The position numbers and the translations under genes were made by a program. From the NCBI GenBank assembly GCA_023429785.1, contig JAEZDD010000003.1, positions 248,001 to 312,000 of the forward strand: a DNA stretch of 64,000 bases, written 5' to 3'. Source of the DNA: Bacillota bacterium. GTDB taxonomy: Bacteria; Bacillota; Clostridia; Oscillospirales; Ruminococcaceae. Positions within the stretch are counted from its first letter, which is position 1. Every line of letters begins with the position of its first letter. Positions 37,114 through 45,291 of this stretch are shown piece after piece. The notes below the pieces were generated by a model. The model did no database searches, was not told the DNA's origin, and was given only the letters and a program-made list of their open reading frames with translations.

Positions 37114-38235
37114 ATGAAAAAGAATAAAATACTTGTAATTTTGCTATCTGTATTATTATGTGGCATTAATACATTCAGTAATAGTATCAGGACAAGCAGT
37201 ATAATAAATAATTTGAACAAGGGTGATAAAAATATATCGGCATCATCAAATTTGAAGCCTCAGGCTTTGGCTAATCTGCCGACGACAGAAAAAAAACCCG
37301 ATTTACCTGTTGATAAAAATATTAATATAAAAATGTCCTTCCTTGGCGACTGTATGCTTGCGACCACTAACGGGAATTCACCGGCAGGGAGCTTCAATGC
37401 GACAGCCAAGCAAAAGCCGTCTACATACTTTTTTGAAAAAGCAATACCATTTTTAAAAGCGGATGATTTCACATTAGCCGATTGTGAGAATGTTTTCACA
37501 GACTCACCTTTAAGCGAGGTGGAAAAAGGATATACACCGGCTTTCTGGTTCAAAAGTGAAATGAAGAATGCAAAAATATTCAAGGATAACAGCATTGAGC
37601 TTGTTACTCTTGCGAACAATCATACTATGGACTATGGTCAGCAGGGATATCAGGATACTGCGAAAGCACTCGATAATGCCGGTGTCCTATGGACTGATTT
37701 AAACAAGCCGGTTATACTTGAAAAGGACGGCATCAAAATCGGCGTTGTCAGCTTGGTATTAAGTCAATACGGTGCCACAGCCACAACCATTAACCAGATT
37801 AAAGAGCTTGAAAAAACCACAGCTGTTCAAATTGTTATCTTTCACGGTGGGGAGCAGGATATTCATACCCCTGAGGACTGGAAAATCAAGGCATGTCATG
37901 CTTTGATTGATTGCGGCGCCGACCTTGTTGTGGGTGGACATCCTCACGCCTTGCAGCCTTTTGAAACCTATAAGGGCAAGCATATCGTCTATTCTCTGGG
38001 GAATTTCTGTTATGGGGGGAGCTCTAGACCTGAGAACAGAACAATAATATATCAGGAGGTTTTTTCTTTTAACGAAAACCATAAGCTCATTAATCAAAAA
38101 GAAAATATTATTCCTTTTTACGTTTATACCGGTAACGTGAATAACTATCAGCCCGCCCCGATTTTAGACAGTGCAACAAAGGGTCAGGTTTTAAGCTTTA
38201 TGTATCAGAAGACAAATCAGCTTATTATTAAATAG
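37114..38235 (+). CDS. CapA-family metallophosphatase-like protein
   Basis: 373 residues from the ATG at 37114 (GGAGGG seven bases upstream). An N-terminal signal peptide (about 5-25) is followed by the PGA_cap/CapA fold, a calcineurin-like metallophosphatase: SFLGDCMLA, DCENVFTD, LANNHTMDYG, VIFHGGEQD and GGHPHALQPFE provide Asp/Asn/His metal ligands, with SLGNFCYGG near the end. CapA takes part in poly-gamma-glutamate export in Bacillus, but no capB or capC is nearby, so the substrate here is unknown. It lies outside the membrane. Confidence 0.9.
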   Translation: MKKNKILVILLSVLLCGINTFSNSIRTSSIINNLNKGDKNISASSNLKPQALANLPTTEKKPDLPVDKNINIKMSFLGDCMLATTNGNSPAGSFNATAKQKPSTYFFEKAIPFLKADDFTLADCENVFTDSPLSEVEKGYTPAFWFKSEMKNAKIFKDNSIELVTLANNHTMDYGQQGYQDTAKALDNAGVLWTDLNKPVILEKDGIKIGVVSLVLSQYGATATTINQIKELEKTTAVQIVIFHGGEQDIHTPEDWKIKACHALIDCGADLVVGGHPHALQPFETYKGKHIVYSLGNFCYGGSSRPENRTIIYQEVFSFNENHKLINQKENIIPFYVYTGNVNNYQPAPILDSATKGQVLSFMYQKTNQLIIK

Positions 38236-38282
38236 CAGATAACAACTTAGTAATATTTTTCGCTAAATATACAAATTGTCAT

Positions 38283-38316
38283 AAAAAGAACCAGCATGAA
38301 GCTGGTCTTTTTTATT
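38283..38316. terminator. Bidirectional terminator
   Basis: ACCAGC/GCTGGT stem with an outer A/T-rich arm (38283-38316) between the CapA gene and the convergent Cys-rich gene. Confidence 0.8.
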
Positions 38317-38325
38317 TTCTAAATT

Positions 38326-39036
38326 TTATTGCTGTAAAAGCTCAAAGCTGAATTTCTGAATTTTACAGGATGAAACAAATTGAATGTCAGTGCCACTTTG
38401 AAGAACAATCAAGCCCAGCTTGTTTTCTAAAACGACACTTCCGCCTAGGTCAACACCGCCGGTGACGATATCCACAACGTCACCCTCTTGAATTCTGCAT
38501 CTGATTGAGCCTTCGCATCCACAGCGTGACTGACAGAACGGAGGACAGAGGAAGTTGATTGTGTCGTCATATGTGGCTGAAAAAATTCTTATTGAAGCAA
38601 TTTCACAAATATTAACATATTCTCTTTGTACAAAAGGTTCCTCCTGAGTAATTAGGACTAAGAGTCCCTTGTTGCATTCTGTATATAGTCCGTCGGGGAT
38701 TCCTCTTGATGTTACTCCGTTGCCTAGGTTAACATCGAATGTAAAGCCTTCATACAAAGTGACTAGCTGAGAAAGAACAAACTTCATCTGTTGCTCACAG
38801 AGATTGCAGTTATTATCCACTGGAATTGAGCAATATCCACAGCAACTATTACAACCGCAGGATTCCTCTTCGTGATGAGCATAGCAATCACAGTTACTTC
38901 CATTATAAATTGTCATCTCCGGCTCAAAGCCGTTATTTTTGTTACAACAACATTTGCGGCTGTGTTCGTTTTGCATTACTTCCTGTACTTCTACCGGTTC
39001 TTGATGTTCAACATTTTTTGGTCTATTAATAGCCAT
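38326..39036 (-). CDS. Cys-rich protein with two related C-terminal modules
   Basis: 236 residues from the ATG at 39036 (AAAGGAG upstream; the frame opens 14 codons earlier). Residues 25-85 are Cys-rich (KCCCNK, CDCYAHH, CGCNSCCGYC, CNLC). Two similar beta-rich modules follow: the first around LVTLYEGFTFDVNLGNGVTS ... VNICEIASIRI, the second around IQEGDVVDIVTGGVDLGGSV ... SSCKIQKFSF, separated by CPPFCQSRCGCEG. This plan resembles Bacillus/Clostridium spore-coat or exosporium proteins that crosslink through cysteines; no named family is claimed. It shares its promoter/leader with the next gene. Confidence 0.7.
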   Translation of the reverse strand: MAINRPKNVEHQEPVEVQEVMQNEHSRKCCCNKNNGFEPEMTIYNGSNCDCYAHHEEESCGCNSCCGYCSIPVDNNCNLCEQQMKFVLSQLVTLYEGFTFDVNLGNGVTSRGIPDGLYTECNKGLLVLITQEEPFVQREYVNICEIASIRIFSATYDDTINFLCPPFCQSRCGCEGSIRCRIQEGDVVDIVTGGVDLGGSVVLENKLGLIVLQSGTDIQFVSSCKIQKFSFELLQQ

Positions 39037-39058
39037 AAGTAAATCTCCTTTATAAAAA

Positions 39059-39088
39059 ATTGAACAGGCGCGTTCCATACATTATATG
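39059..39088 (-). promoter_or_regulatory. Shared promoter/leader motif, copy B
   Basis: Minus strand: CATATAATG (39088-39080), then GGAAC and GTTCAAT separated by six bases, able to form a small hairpin. The same elements in the same order precede the neighbouring Cys-rich gene (39588-39616). CATATAATG resembles the sigma-E/sigma-K -10 CATAnnnTA. Confidence 0.6.
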
Positions 39089-39118
39089 CTTTATATAAAA
39101 TTTTGCTATTTTTATTTT

Positions 39119-39154
39119 AAAACCCTCCATAGTTTAAAACTAAAGAGGGTTTTT
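39119..39154 (-). terminator. Terminator after the Cys/Met repeat gene
   Basis: AAAACCCTC (39119-39127) pairs with GAGGGTTTT (39145-39153); an inner stem TAGTT/AACTA extends the hairpin. Confidence 0.75.
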
Positions 39155-39205
39155 ACAATGTTTTATAAATTTTAAAATTTCGTTCGCTGTATTAAAATAA
39201 AACTA

Positions 39206-39565
39206 TTAGCCCCAGTTGTTCATGCAGCCGCAGCCACCCATTTTTCCGCCCTTTTTGCCCCAGCCGCCAATATCGTTGTTATCATCCATCATTACATTTG
39301 AGTTATCCATCATTATGTTTGAATTATCCATCATCATGTTTGAGTTGTCCATCATCATATTTGAATTTTCCATCATCATATTTGAATTATCCATCATCAT
39401 ATTTGAGTTATCCATCATCATTGGTCTAGCCATTCCGCAGCAACAAGTTCTTTGACATTTTTCACAACAGCAAACCTTTTGACATTTTACGCAGCAGCAA
39501 GGTTTCTGACATTTCTCATAGCAGCAAATATTAGAACAATTATTCATACAGTTTCCGTACCCCAT
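39206..39565 (-). CDS. Cys-rich protein with MMMDNSN heptad array, 119 aa
   Basis: The protein has three parts. Residues 1-44 carry 16 cysteines, with three 9-residue repeats YEKCQKPCC, CVKCQKVCC, CEKCQRTCC (16-42). Residues 49-97 are seven heptads of MMMDNSN with small variation. Residues 98-119 are Gly/Lys/Trp-rich and end GGCGCMNNWG. Cys clusters suggest disulfide crosslinking or metal binding; the Met array could bind copper(I) or serve as a structural repeat. A spore-coat role is inferred from the sigma-K-like promoter and the neighbour. AAGGAG lies before the ATG. No named family. Confidence 0.75.
   Translation of the reverse strand: MGYGNCMNNCSNICCYEKCQKPCCCVKCQKVCCCEKCQRTCCCGMARPMMMDNSNMMMDNSNMMMENSNMMMDNSNMMMDNSNIMMDNSNVMMDDNNDIGGWGKKGGKMGGCGCMNNWG
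39275..39421 (-). repeat. Seven 21-bp tandem repeats (MMMDNSN)
   Basis: The seven units encode MMMDNSN x2, MMMENSN, MMMDNSN x2, IMMDNSN and VMMDDNN. High DNA similarity suggests slippage-driven change in copy number. Confidence 0.9.
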
Positions 39566-39587
39566 AGTTAATTCTCCTTAATAATTA

Positions 39588-39616
39588 ATTGAACTATTAG
39601 TTCCTTACATTATATG
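39588..39616 (-). promoter_or_regulatory. Shared promoter/leader motif, copy A
   Basis: Minus strand: CATATAATG (39616-39608), then GGAAC, five bases, GTTCAAT (to 39588). AC lies 16 bases before CATATAATG, fitting the sigma-K spacing. Compare copy B at 39059-39088. Confidence 0.6.
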
Positions 39617-39685
39617 TCATGAATTAGCTTTTGTTAATTTATTTTGTAGAAATATCTTTATCAATGAATTATTTTTTCAGAACAT

Positions 39686-39719
39686 GACAAAAAAGCACTC
39701 TAAATTAATAGAGTGCTTT
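39686..39719 (-). terminator. Terminator of the maltodextrin operon
   Basis: An 11-bp perfect stem (39692-39702 with 39709-39719) with T6 beyond it on the minus strand, 13 bp after the glgP stop. Confidence 0.9.
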
Positions 39720-39731
39720 AAAAAAATCATT

Positions 39732-42071
39732 TTACTTTGAGTTTTTGAACCATATTTCAGAAGCATACTGTTTGATTGTTCTGTCGCTTGAGAACTTCCC
39801 GGCATTACAGGTGTTTATAAAGCATTTCTGAGTGAATTCAAATCTGCTTGAATAGTCCTTGTTTGCTCTTAATTTTGCTTCAACATAAGGCTCAAAATCA
39901 AGCAGAGTATAATAATAGTCGGCTCTGTTATAGGTTTTTTCCAATAAGCAGGTGTATAAATCCTTGAACAGCCCTGAACCGCTGTCGTCAAGTGTCCCAT
40001 CGATTAGTGTATCAAGAACTCTCTTTATTCTCTTGTTCTCTGAATAAAGCTTCTTAGGGTCATAATTTTTTGAGATTTTCTCAAGGTCTTCAACTCTGGC
40101 ACCGAAAATGTAGTTATTCTCCTCGCCAGCCTGTTCAACAATTTCAACATTAGCACCGTCATAGGTCCCCAGTGTAACAGCGCCGTTCAGCATAAACTTC
40201 ATGTTGCCGGTTCCCGAAGCCTCTGTTCCCGCTGTCGAAATCTGCTCCGAAATGTCAGCGGCAGGGGTTAGCTTTTCAGCATAGGAAACATTATAGTTTT
40301 GAACAAATAATACAGCCAGCTTATCATTAACGTCAGGGTCATTGTTGACCATTTCACCGATTGCGTTAATAAGCTTAATGATTCCCTTCGCTCTCCTGTA
40401 GCCCGGAGCGGATTTTGCACCAAAAATGAATGCAGTCGGATTGAAGCCGGTCAGCGTCTTATCCTTCAGCTGAAGATAAATGTCGATGATAGAAAGAGCG
40501 TTCATCAGCTGTCTTTTATATTCGTGAAGACGCTTAATCTGAATATCAAAGATGAAGCTGCTGTCGAGCATAACACCCTCATGCTTTTCAATATACTCAC
40601 AAAGCTCCTGCTTTTTTATCGTCTTAATGCTTTCAAACTCAGAAATAACAGCCTTGTCATTTTTATATGCTTCAAGCTTTTTCAGCTCATCAAGGTCTGT
40701 TGCCCAGCCCTTCCCGATTTTATTTGTAATAAATTCAGAAAGCTGTGGATTTGACAGTGCCAGCCATCTTCTTTGAGTAATGCCGTTCGTCTTGTTGTTA
40801 ATCTTAGTCGGATAAATTTTATGCCATTCAGCGAGTGTCGAAGCCTTGAGTATTTCGGTATGGATTTCTGCAACACCGTTTGTTGAAAATGTTGCATAAA
40901 CAGCCAGACGAGCCATATAAATCAACTTGTTTGAAATAATCCTGTATTGCTCCATATCATCTTCGCTGATGCCCATTGCCTTGAGGTCCTTAGCGAGCTT
41001 CTTGTCAATCTTGACAATAATCTTATAAATACTTGGAAGAATTGACTTGAACAGCTTGACGTTCCACTTTTCAAGAGCCTCAGCCATGATAGTGTGGTTA
41101 GTGTAAGCAAGTGATTTCTGTGCAATTTCAAAAGCCTTGCCGAATGAAACCCCCTCCAGCTCAAGAAGTCTGATTAGCTCAGCGACACCAACAACAGGGT
41201 GAGTGTCATTGAGCTGGATTGCATAAAATTCAGGGAACTTTTTGAAGTTCGTTCCGTTCTTTTCTTTAAAGTCAGCAACAATATTTTGAAGTGCTGCTGA
41301 AACAAAGAAATACTGTTGCTTTATGCGAAGCTTCTTCCCCTTATCCGTATCATCATTCGGATATAATACCGCTGAAATAGCCTCGGCATTATTTTTTTCT
41401 TCAAAAGCCTTGTCATACTTCTGCTGATTAAAAAGGTTGAAATCAAAGCTCATTAGTGGCTGTGCTTCATAAAGGCGAAGTGTGTTCACAACATTGTTTT
41501 CATAGCCGATTACCGGTGTATCGTACGGAACCGCCAAAACCTTTTGGTCGCCATATTCAACGACAACAGCCCTGTCATCTCGTCTTACTGACCATGGGTC
41601 GCCAAATCTTTGCCAATTGTCCGGGATTTCCTTTTGGAAGCCATCCTCGAAATACTGCTTGAAGATTCCGTACTTATAGCGTATTCCATAGCCATCAAGC
41701 GGTATGCTCTGTGTGGCGGCACTGTCTAAAAAGCAGGCAGCCAGACGACCAAGCCCACCGTTGCCGAGGGCATTATCCTCAATATCCTCGAACATATTTA
41801 TGTCAAGGTTGTGTTCAGAAAAGAACTCCTTAGCCTCTTCAAGAAGCCCAAGGTTTAATAGATTGCTGTTCACCAGACGTCCGATAAGAAATTCAGCCGA
41901 AAAATAGCAAGCCTTCTTCTTGTCAGGCAAAGGTTTTTTATTCATGTTCATTTCAGCCATTGCCGCTTTTGAAACTGCGTTATAAATTTCGGTGGCGGTT
42001 GCATTTTCGGCTGTTTTCCCGAAGTCTAGCTGTAAGCATAATGATATATTATTTTTAAAATTACTGTTCAT
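39732..42071 (-). CDS. glgP: Glycogen/maltodextrin phosphorylase
   Basis: A GT35 enzyme releasing glucose-1-phosphate from alpha-1,4-glucans, using PLP. 779 residues from the ATG at 42071; the longer reading starts inside its own ribosome site (GGAGG). EDNALGNGGLGRLAACFLDS near 100, the phosphate site GAKSAPGYRRAKGIIKLIN, and the PLP lysine in EASGTGNMKFMLNGA are clear. Last gene of the operon, 20 bp after malQ. Its product is also the substrate of GlgC, linking uptake to glycogen synthesis. Confidence 0.95.
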   Translation of the reverse strand: MNSNFKNNISLCLQLDFGKTAENATATEIYNAVSKAAMAEMNMNKKPLPDKKKACYFSAEFLIGRLVNSNLLNLGLLEEAKEFFSEHNLDINMFEDIEDNALGNGGLGRLAACFLDSAATQSIPLDGYGIRYKYGIFKQYFEDGFQKEIPDNWQRFGDPWSVRRDDRAVVVEYGDQKVLAVPYDTPVIGYENNVVNTLRLYEAQPLMSFDFNLFNQQKYDKAFEEKNNAEAISAVLYPNDDTDKGKKLRIKQQYFFVSAALQNIVADFKEKNGTNFKKFPEFYAIQLNDTHPVVGVAELIRLLELEGVSFGKAFEIAQKSLAYTNHTIMAEALEKWNVKLFKSILPSIYKIIVKIDKKLAKDLKAMGISEDDMEQYRIISNKLIYMARLAVYATFSTNGVAEIHTEILKASTLAEWHKIYPTKINNKTNGITQRRWLALSNPQLSEFITNKIGKGWATDLDELKKLEAYKNDKAVISEFESIKTIKKQELCEYIEKHEGVMLDSSFIFDIQIKRLHEYKRQLMNALSIIDIYLQLKDKTLTGFNPTAFIFGAKSAPGYRRAKGIIKLINAIGEMVNNDPDVNDKLAVLFVQNYNVSYAEKLTPAADISEQISTAGTEASGTGNMKFMLNGAVTLGTYDGANVEIVEQAGEENNYIFGARVEDLEKISKNYDPKKLYSENKRIKRVLDTLIDGTLDDSGSGLFKDLYTCLLEKTYNRADYYYTLLDFEPYVEAKLRANKDYSSRFEFTQKCFINTCNAGKFSSDRTIKQYASEIWFKNSK

Positions 42072-42091
42072 TTGGTCCTCCAAAAAAATTA

Positions 42092-43588
42092 TTATCTGCC
42101 GTAGGTTTTAGCTAATTCGCGAAGCCTTTCAGCTAAATCCTCGGTCAAGACGTCTTTAGTCACTCGCCATGTCCAGTTGCCTCCGACTGTTGCCGGCAAG
42201 TTCATTCTTGCTGTATTGTCAAGCTCAAGAATATCCTGCATCTGAATTGCGACCAGCTTCGCAACACTTGAGTATGCCAATCTGATTAAATCCCAAACCG
42301 TATCGTCAAGCTCTTCTTTTCCTAGATATTTCTTGAGGTATGCCAGCTTTTTCTCGCTCATCTGCTCAAGCGCCGCCACCATTGTGTCGTTATCGTGTGT
42401 TCCAAGATATACGCAGCAGTTCTTGTCATAATTTATCGGCAGATGCTCATTAGTTGTGTTGCCGTCAAAGGCGTGCTGAAGAATTTTCATCCCGGGATAG
42501 CCAGAACGCTTCATCAGCTTTGTCACGGACGGAACAACTATCCCTAAATCCTCGGCGATTATTTCACTTTCACCGATTGACTCATTAATTGCCTTGATAA
42601 GCTTATATCCGGGGCCTCTGTTGAACTTCCCCCTTCGAGCATTCGCTGACCCCGCCGGAATTGAATAGTATCTGACAATTCCGATAAAATGGTCTATGCG
42701 TATTACATCATAAATTGTTGCGCTGAAAGCAATCCTGCTCCTCCACCACTTAAAACCATCCTGCTCCATATACTTCCAGTCGTATATTGAGTTCCCCCAA
42801 AGCTGACCGTCAGCGGAAAAGCTGTCAGGCGGGCATCCGGCAACAACAGTCGGGCAATGATTTTCGTCCAACAGGAATTGCTCACCGTTCGCCCATGTGT
42901 CAGCTGAATCAAGCGAAACATATATCGGAATATCGCCGATAATTTTTATTCCTTTATCATTTGCGTATTTTTTTAACCTATACCATTGTTCATAGAATTT
43001 ATATTGCATAAAGCCCCAGAATTCAATTTCGTCGGCTAAAAGCTTTTTATATTTTTCGACTGCCTCCGGCTTTCTGAGTCGGATATCATCCTCCCATTCA
43101 AGCCATGACTTGTTTTGCATATGAAACTTCACAGCCATATATAAGCAATAATCATCAAGCCAGTATTTATTCTCCTGAGCAAACTTTTTATAATCCTTAT
43201 CACTTGTCTTTTTAAAATTGTTATAAGCAATTCTAAGAACCTTGAATCTTGATTCAAAAATCAAGCCATAATCAACCTGATTTTTATCCTCGCCCCAGCT
43301 AAAAGACTTCACATCCTTTTCTAAAAGAAGCTTCTCGGATATAAGCTCGTCAAGGTCAATGAAATATGGATTCCCCGCATATGCCGAAAAGGACTGATAT
43401 GGGCTGTCCCCATAGCTTGTCGGGCCAATCGGAAGTATCTGCCAGCATTTTTGACCGCATTCGCATAAATAGTCAACAAAATTATAGGCTTCCTTCCCTA
43501 AATTCCCGATTCCGTATTTTGAAGGCAAGCTTGAAACAGGTAGCAGGATACCGGCCGCTCTTAAAAATTTATCGCTCTTTTTGCTCAT
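42092..43588 (-). CDS. malQ: 4-alpha-glucanotransferase (amylomaltase)
   Basis: A GH77 enzyme that disproportionates maltodextrins so that phosphorylase can act. 498 residues; the ATG at 43588 is used because AAGGTGG lies eight bases before it. RAAGILLPVSSLPSKYGIGN opens the protein; DVIRIDHFIGI (nucleophile Asp), AEDLG (acid/base Glu) and LGTHDNDTM (transition-state Asp) are the active-site segments. 16 bp separate it from the amylase gene. Confidence 0.96.
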   Translation of the reverse strand: MSKKSDKFLRAAGILLPVSSLPSKYGIGNLGKEAYNFVDYLCECGQKCWQILPIGPTSYGDSPYQSFSAYAGNPYFIDLDELISEKLLLEKDVKSFSWGEDKNQVDYGLIFESRFKVLRIAYNNFKKTSDKDYKKFAQENKYWLDDYCLYMAVKFHMQNKSWLEWEDDIRLRKPEAVEKYKKLLADEIEFWGFMQYKFYEQWYRLKKYANDKGIKIIGDIPIYVSLDSADTWANGEQFLLDENHCPTVVAGCPPDSFSADGQLWGNSIYDWKYMEQDGFKWWRSRIAFSATIYDVIRIDHFIGIVRYYSIPAGSANARRGKFNRGPGYKLIKAINESIGESEIIAEDLGIVVPSVTKLMKRSGYPGMKILQHAFDGNTTNEHLPINYDKNCCVYLGTHDNDTMVAALEQMSEKKLAYLKKYLGKEELDDTVWDLIRLAYSSVAKLVAIQMQDILELDNTARMNLPATVGGNWTWRVTKDVLTEDLAERLRELAKTYGR

Positions 43589-43604
43589 AGCTAAAACCAC
43601 CTTA

Positions 43605-45203
43605 TTATTTTTCTCTTAAAATTACTGTTGAAAATGATGGCATGTTTAAGTTATTGCCTTTTATGGAAACGTTTCCAGTTTTAGCTACTATGCTTCCGCG
43701 CATTTCAACATTTTTAAATATATCATTTTTTAAAGAAATGTCAATAGCCTCTATGTCAAGATTGTGAATAATATATAACGTTTTTCCATTGAACTCACTT
43801 TTGTATGCACACAATGACGGATTGCCGAGGTCAATTGCACTGATTGTTCCTCTGGCGATTTCGGGATTTAAGTCCTTTAGGCGGATCGCATCCCTATAGA
43901 ATGACAGCAATGAATTTTTGTCCTTTGCCTGCTCATCCATCCCCGCCGTTGGAAGCTCGAATTGAGTTGTTCCGCTGACCGGCTGAGCCATGCCTGACTT
44001 ATCCTTGAGTGACCAGATGAAGGGCTGACGCTTGTTCTCGTCCTTCCCGCTTCCGGTCATTCCTATTTCCTCCCCATAATATATGAAGGAGTTCCCCGGC
44101 GCAAAAAGATAAACGGCAGCAGCCATCTTTTGAAGTGATAAATCCCGGTTTAAAGCGCCGGCACTTCGAGCGTTATCATGGTTTGTGAGAAACACAGCGT
44201 CGATTGCGTTCGGATTAGCTGCCTTAATTGCCCTTTGATTGTTTTCAAACGCCTTCGCCATTTCCTGCCCTCTCGCTGTTTTAACGGCTGGAATAATCAG
44301 CCCCTCTGCGTTCGAGAATGGATAATTGAAAAAGCTTGGTATTCCGCTTTGGTATAGCTGGTCTATTATTCCCTGTGAAGTCCATGCTTCGCCAACCATA
44401 TATACATCAGGCTTAACCTTTTGAAGCTCTGTTGTCAGCCACTTTAAAAACTCTGTATTCTTCGTGGTATTCTTGTTATAAAATTCAATTACCGCATCAA
44501 GTCTGAAGCCTTTAACTCCTTTATCCAACCAGAATCTGCAAATCTTCAATATTTCCTGTCTGACATTTGGGTCATCAAGGTTCAAGTCGGGCATCTGGTC
44601 CCAGAATCCCGCTTCGTAATACCATCCGCCGGCACCGGGGACAGCATAATACTTCCCGCTTGGCTGTTTAGTGAAATTATAGAACTTACAGAATGGATTA
44701 TGCTCACTGCATTTCTCAGGATATGGGCATACATCCTTCCCGCAGGGTTCAATAGCTAAGCTCTGTATTGCCGATTGGAACCATTGATTCTGTGTTGAAG
44801 TATGGTTTAAAACAAGGTCTAGGATTAAATCAACTCCTGCCTTTTTACAGGCGGCGGTTAGCTCATTGAAGTCCTCCATAGTCCCATACTGAGGGTCAAT
44901 TGAGTAATAATCCTTCACATCATACTTATGATATGTCGGCGAAGGATTGATTGGCATCAGCCATATTCCATCTATACCAATGTCGCTTTTTGTCTTTGGG
45001 TCGCCGTCATTCAGATACGACAGCTTTTGAGTAATCCCCTTTAGGTCACCTATTCCATCCCCATTTGAGTCATAAAAACCGCCGACATATATTTCATAAT
45101 AATTCCTGTAATTATCATTTAGCTTAGTCGGTATTTCTTCCTTTTTCCCACAGGCTGTCAACAAAATTAGTGATGCAATTAAAACGCTTAAAAATTTCTT
45201 CAT
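43605..45203 (-). CDS. Lipid-anchored GH13 alpha-amylase
   Basis: 532 residues with a lipoprotein signal (LILLTACGKKEE, lipobox LTAC), so it is held outside the membrane. The GH13 core has DLVLNHTS, GFRLDAVIEF (nucleophile Asp), MVGEAWTS (acid/base Glu) and FLTNHDNARS; a DSNGDGIGD segment near the N-terminus matches the calcium site of oligo-1,6-glucosidase/neopullulanase-type enzymes. A Cys-rich insert (CGKDVCPYPEKCSEHNPFC) in domain B is unusual. It would cut starch or maltodextrin for the adjacent MalEFG importer. Confidence 0.93.
   Translation of the reverse strand: MKKFLSVLIASLILLTACGKKEEIPTKLNDNYRNYYEIYVGGFYDSNGDGIGDLKGITQKLSYLNDGDPKTKSDIGIDGIWLMPINPSPTYHKYDVKDYYSIDPQYGTMEDFNELTAACKKAGVDLILDLVLNHTSTQNQWFQSAIQSLAIEPCGKDVCPYPEKCSEHNPFCKFYNFTKQPSGKYYAVPGAGGWYYEAGFWDQMPDLNLDDPNVRQEILKICRFWLDKGVKGFRLDAVIEFYNKNTTKNTEFLKWLTTELQKVKPDVYMVGEAWTSQGIIDQLYQSGIPSFFNYPFSNAEGLIIPAVKTARGQEMAKAFENNQRAIKAANPNAIDAVFLTNHDNARSAGALNRDLSLQKMAAAVYLFAPGNSFIYYGEEIGMTGSGKDENKRQPFIWSLKDKSGMAQPVSGTTQFELPTAGMDEQAKDKNSLLSFYRDAIRLKDLNPEIARGTISAIDLGNPSLCAYKSEFNGKTLYIIHNLDIEAIDISLKNDIFKNVEMRGSIVAKTGNVSIKGNNLNMPSFSTVILREK
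43664..43677. promoter_or_regulatory. cre-like palindrome inside the amylase gene
   Basis: TGGAAACGTTTCCA is a perfect 14-bp palindrome matching the CcpA cre consensus at all but one or two positions. It lies near the 3' end of the amylase gene (about 60 bp before its stop). Confidence 0.4.
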
Positions 45204-45240
45204 AAAACACCCCTGTCATCATGCTTTGTATCTATTAAAA

Positions 45241-45274
45241 TTTATGACTAACAAATAATATTGTTAGTCATAAA
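45241..45274 (-). other. Intercistronic stem-loop between malG and amylase
   Basis: A perfect 14-bp stem (45241-45254 with 45261-45274) followed on the minus strand by TTTTAATA. It may be a partial terminator or an mRNA-end stabiliser inside the operon. Confidence 0.6.
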
Positions 45275-45291
45275 TGTTTAAATTATTAGTA

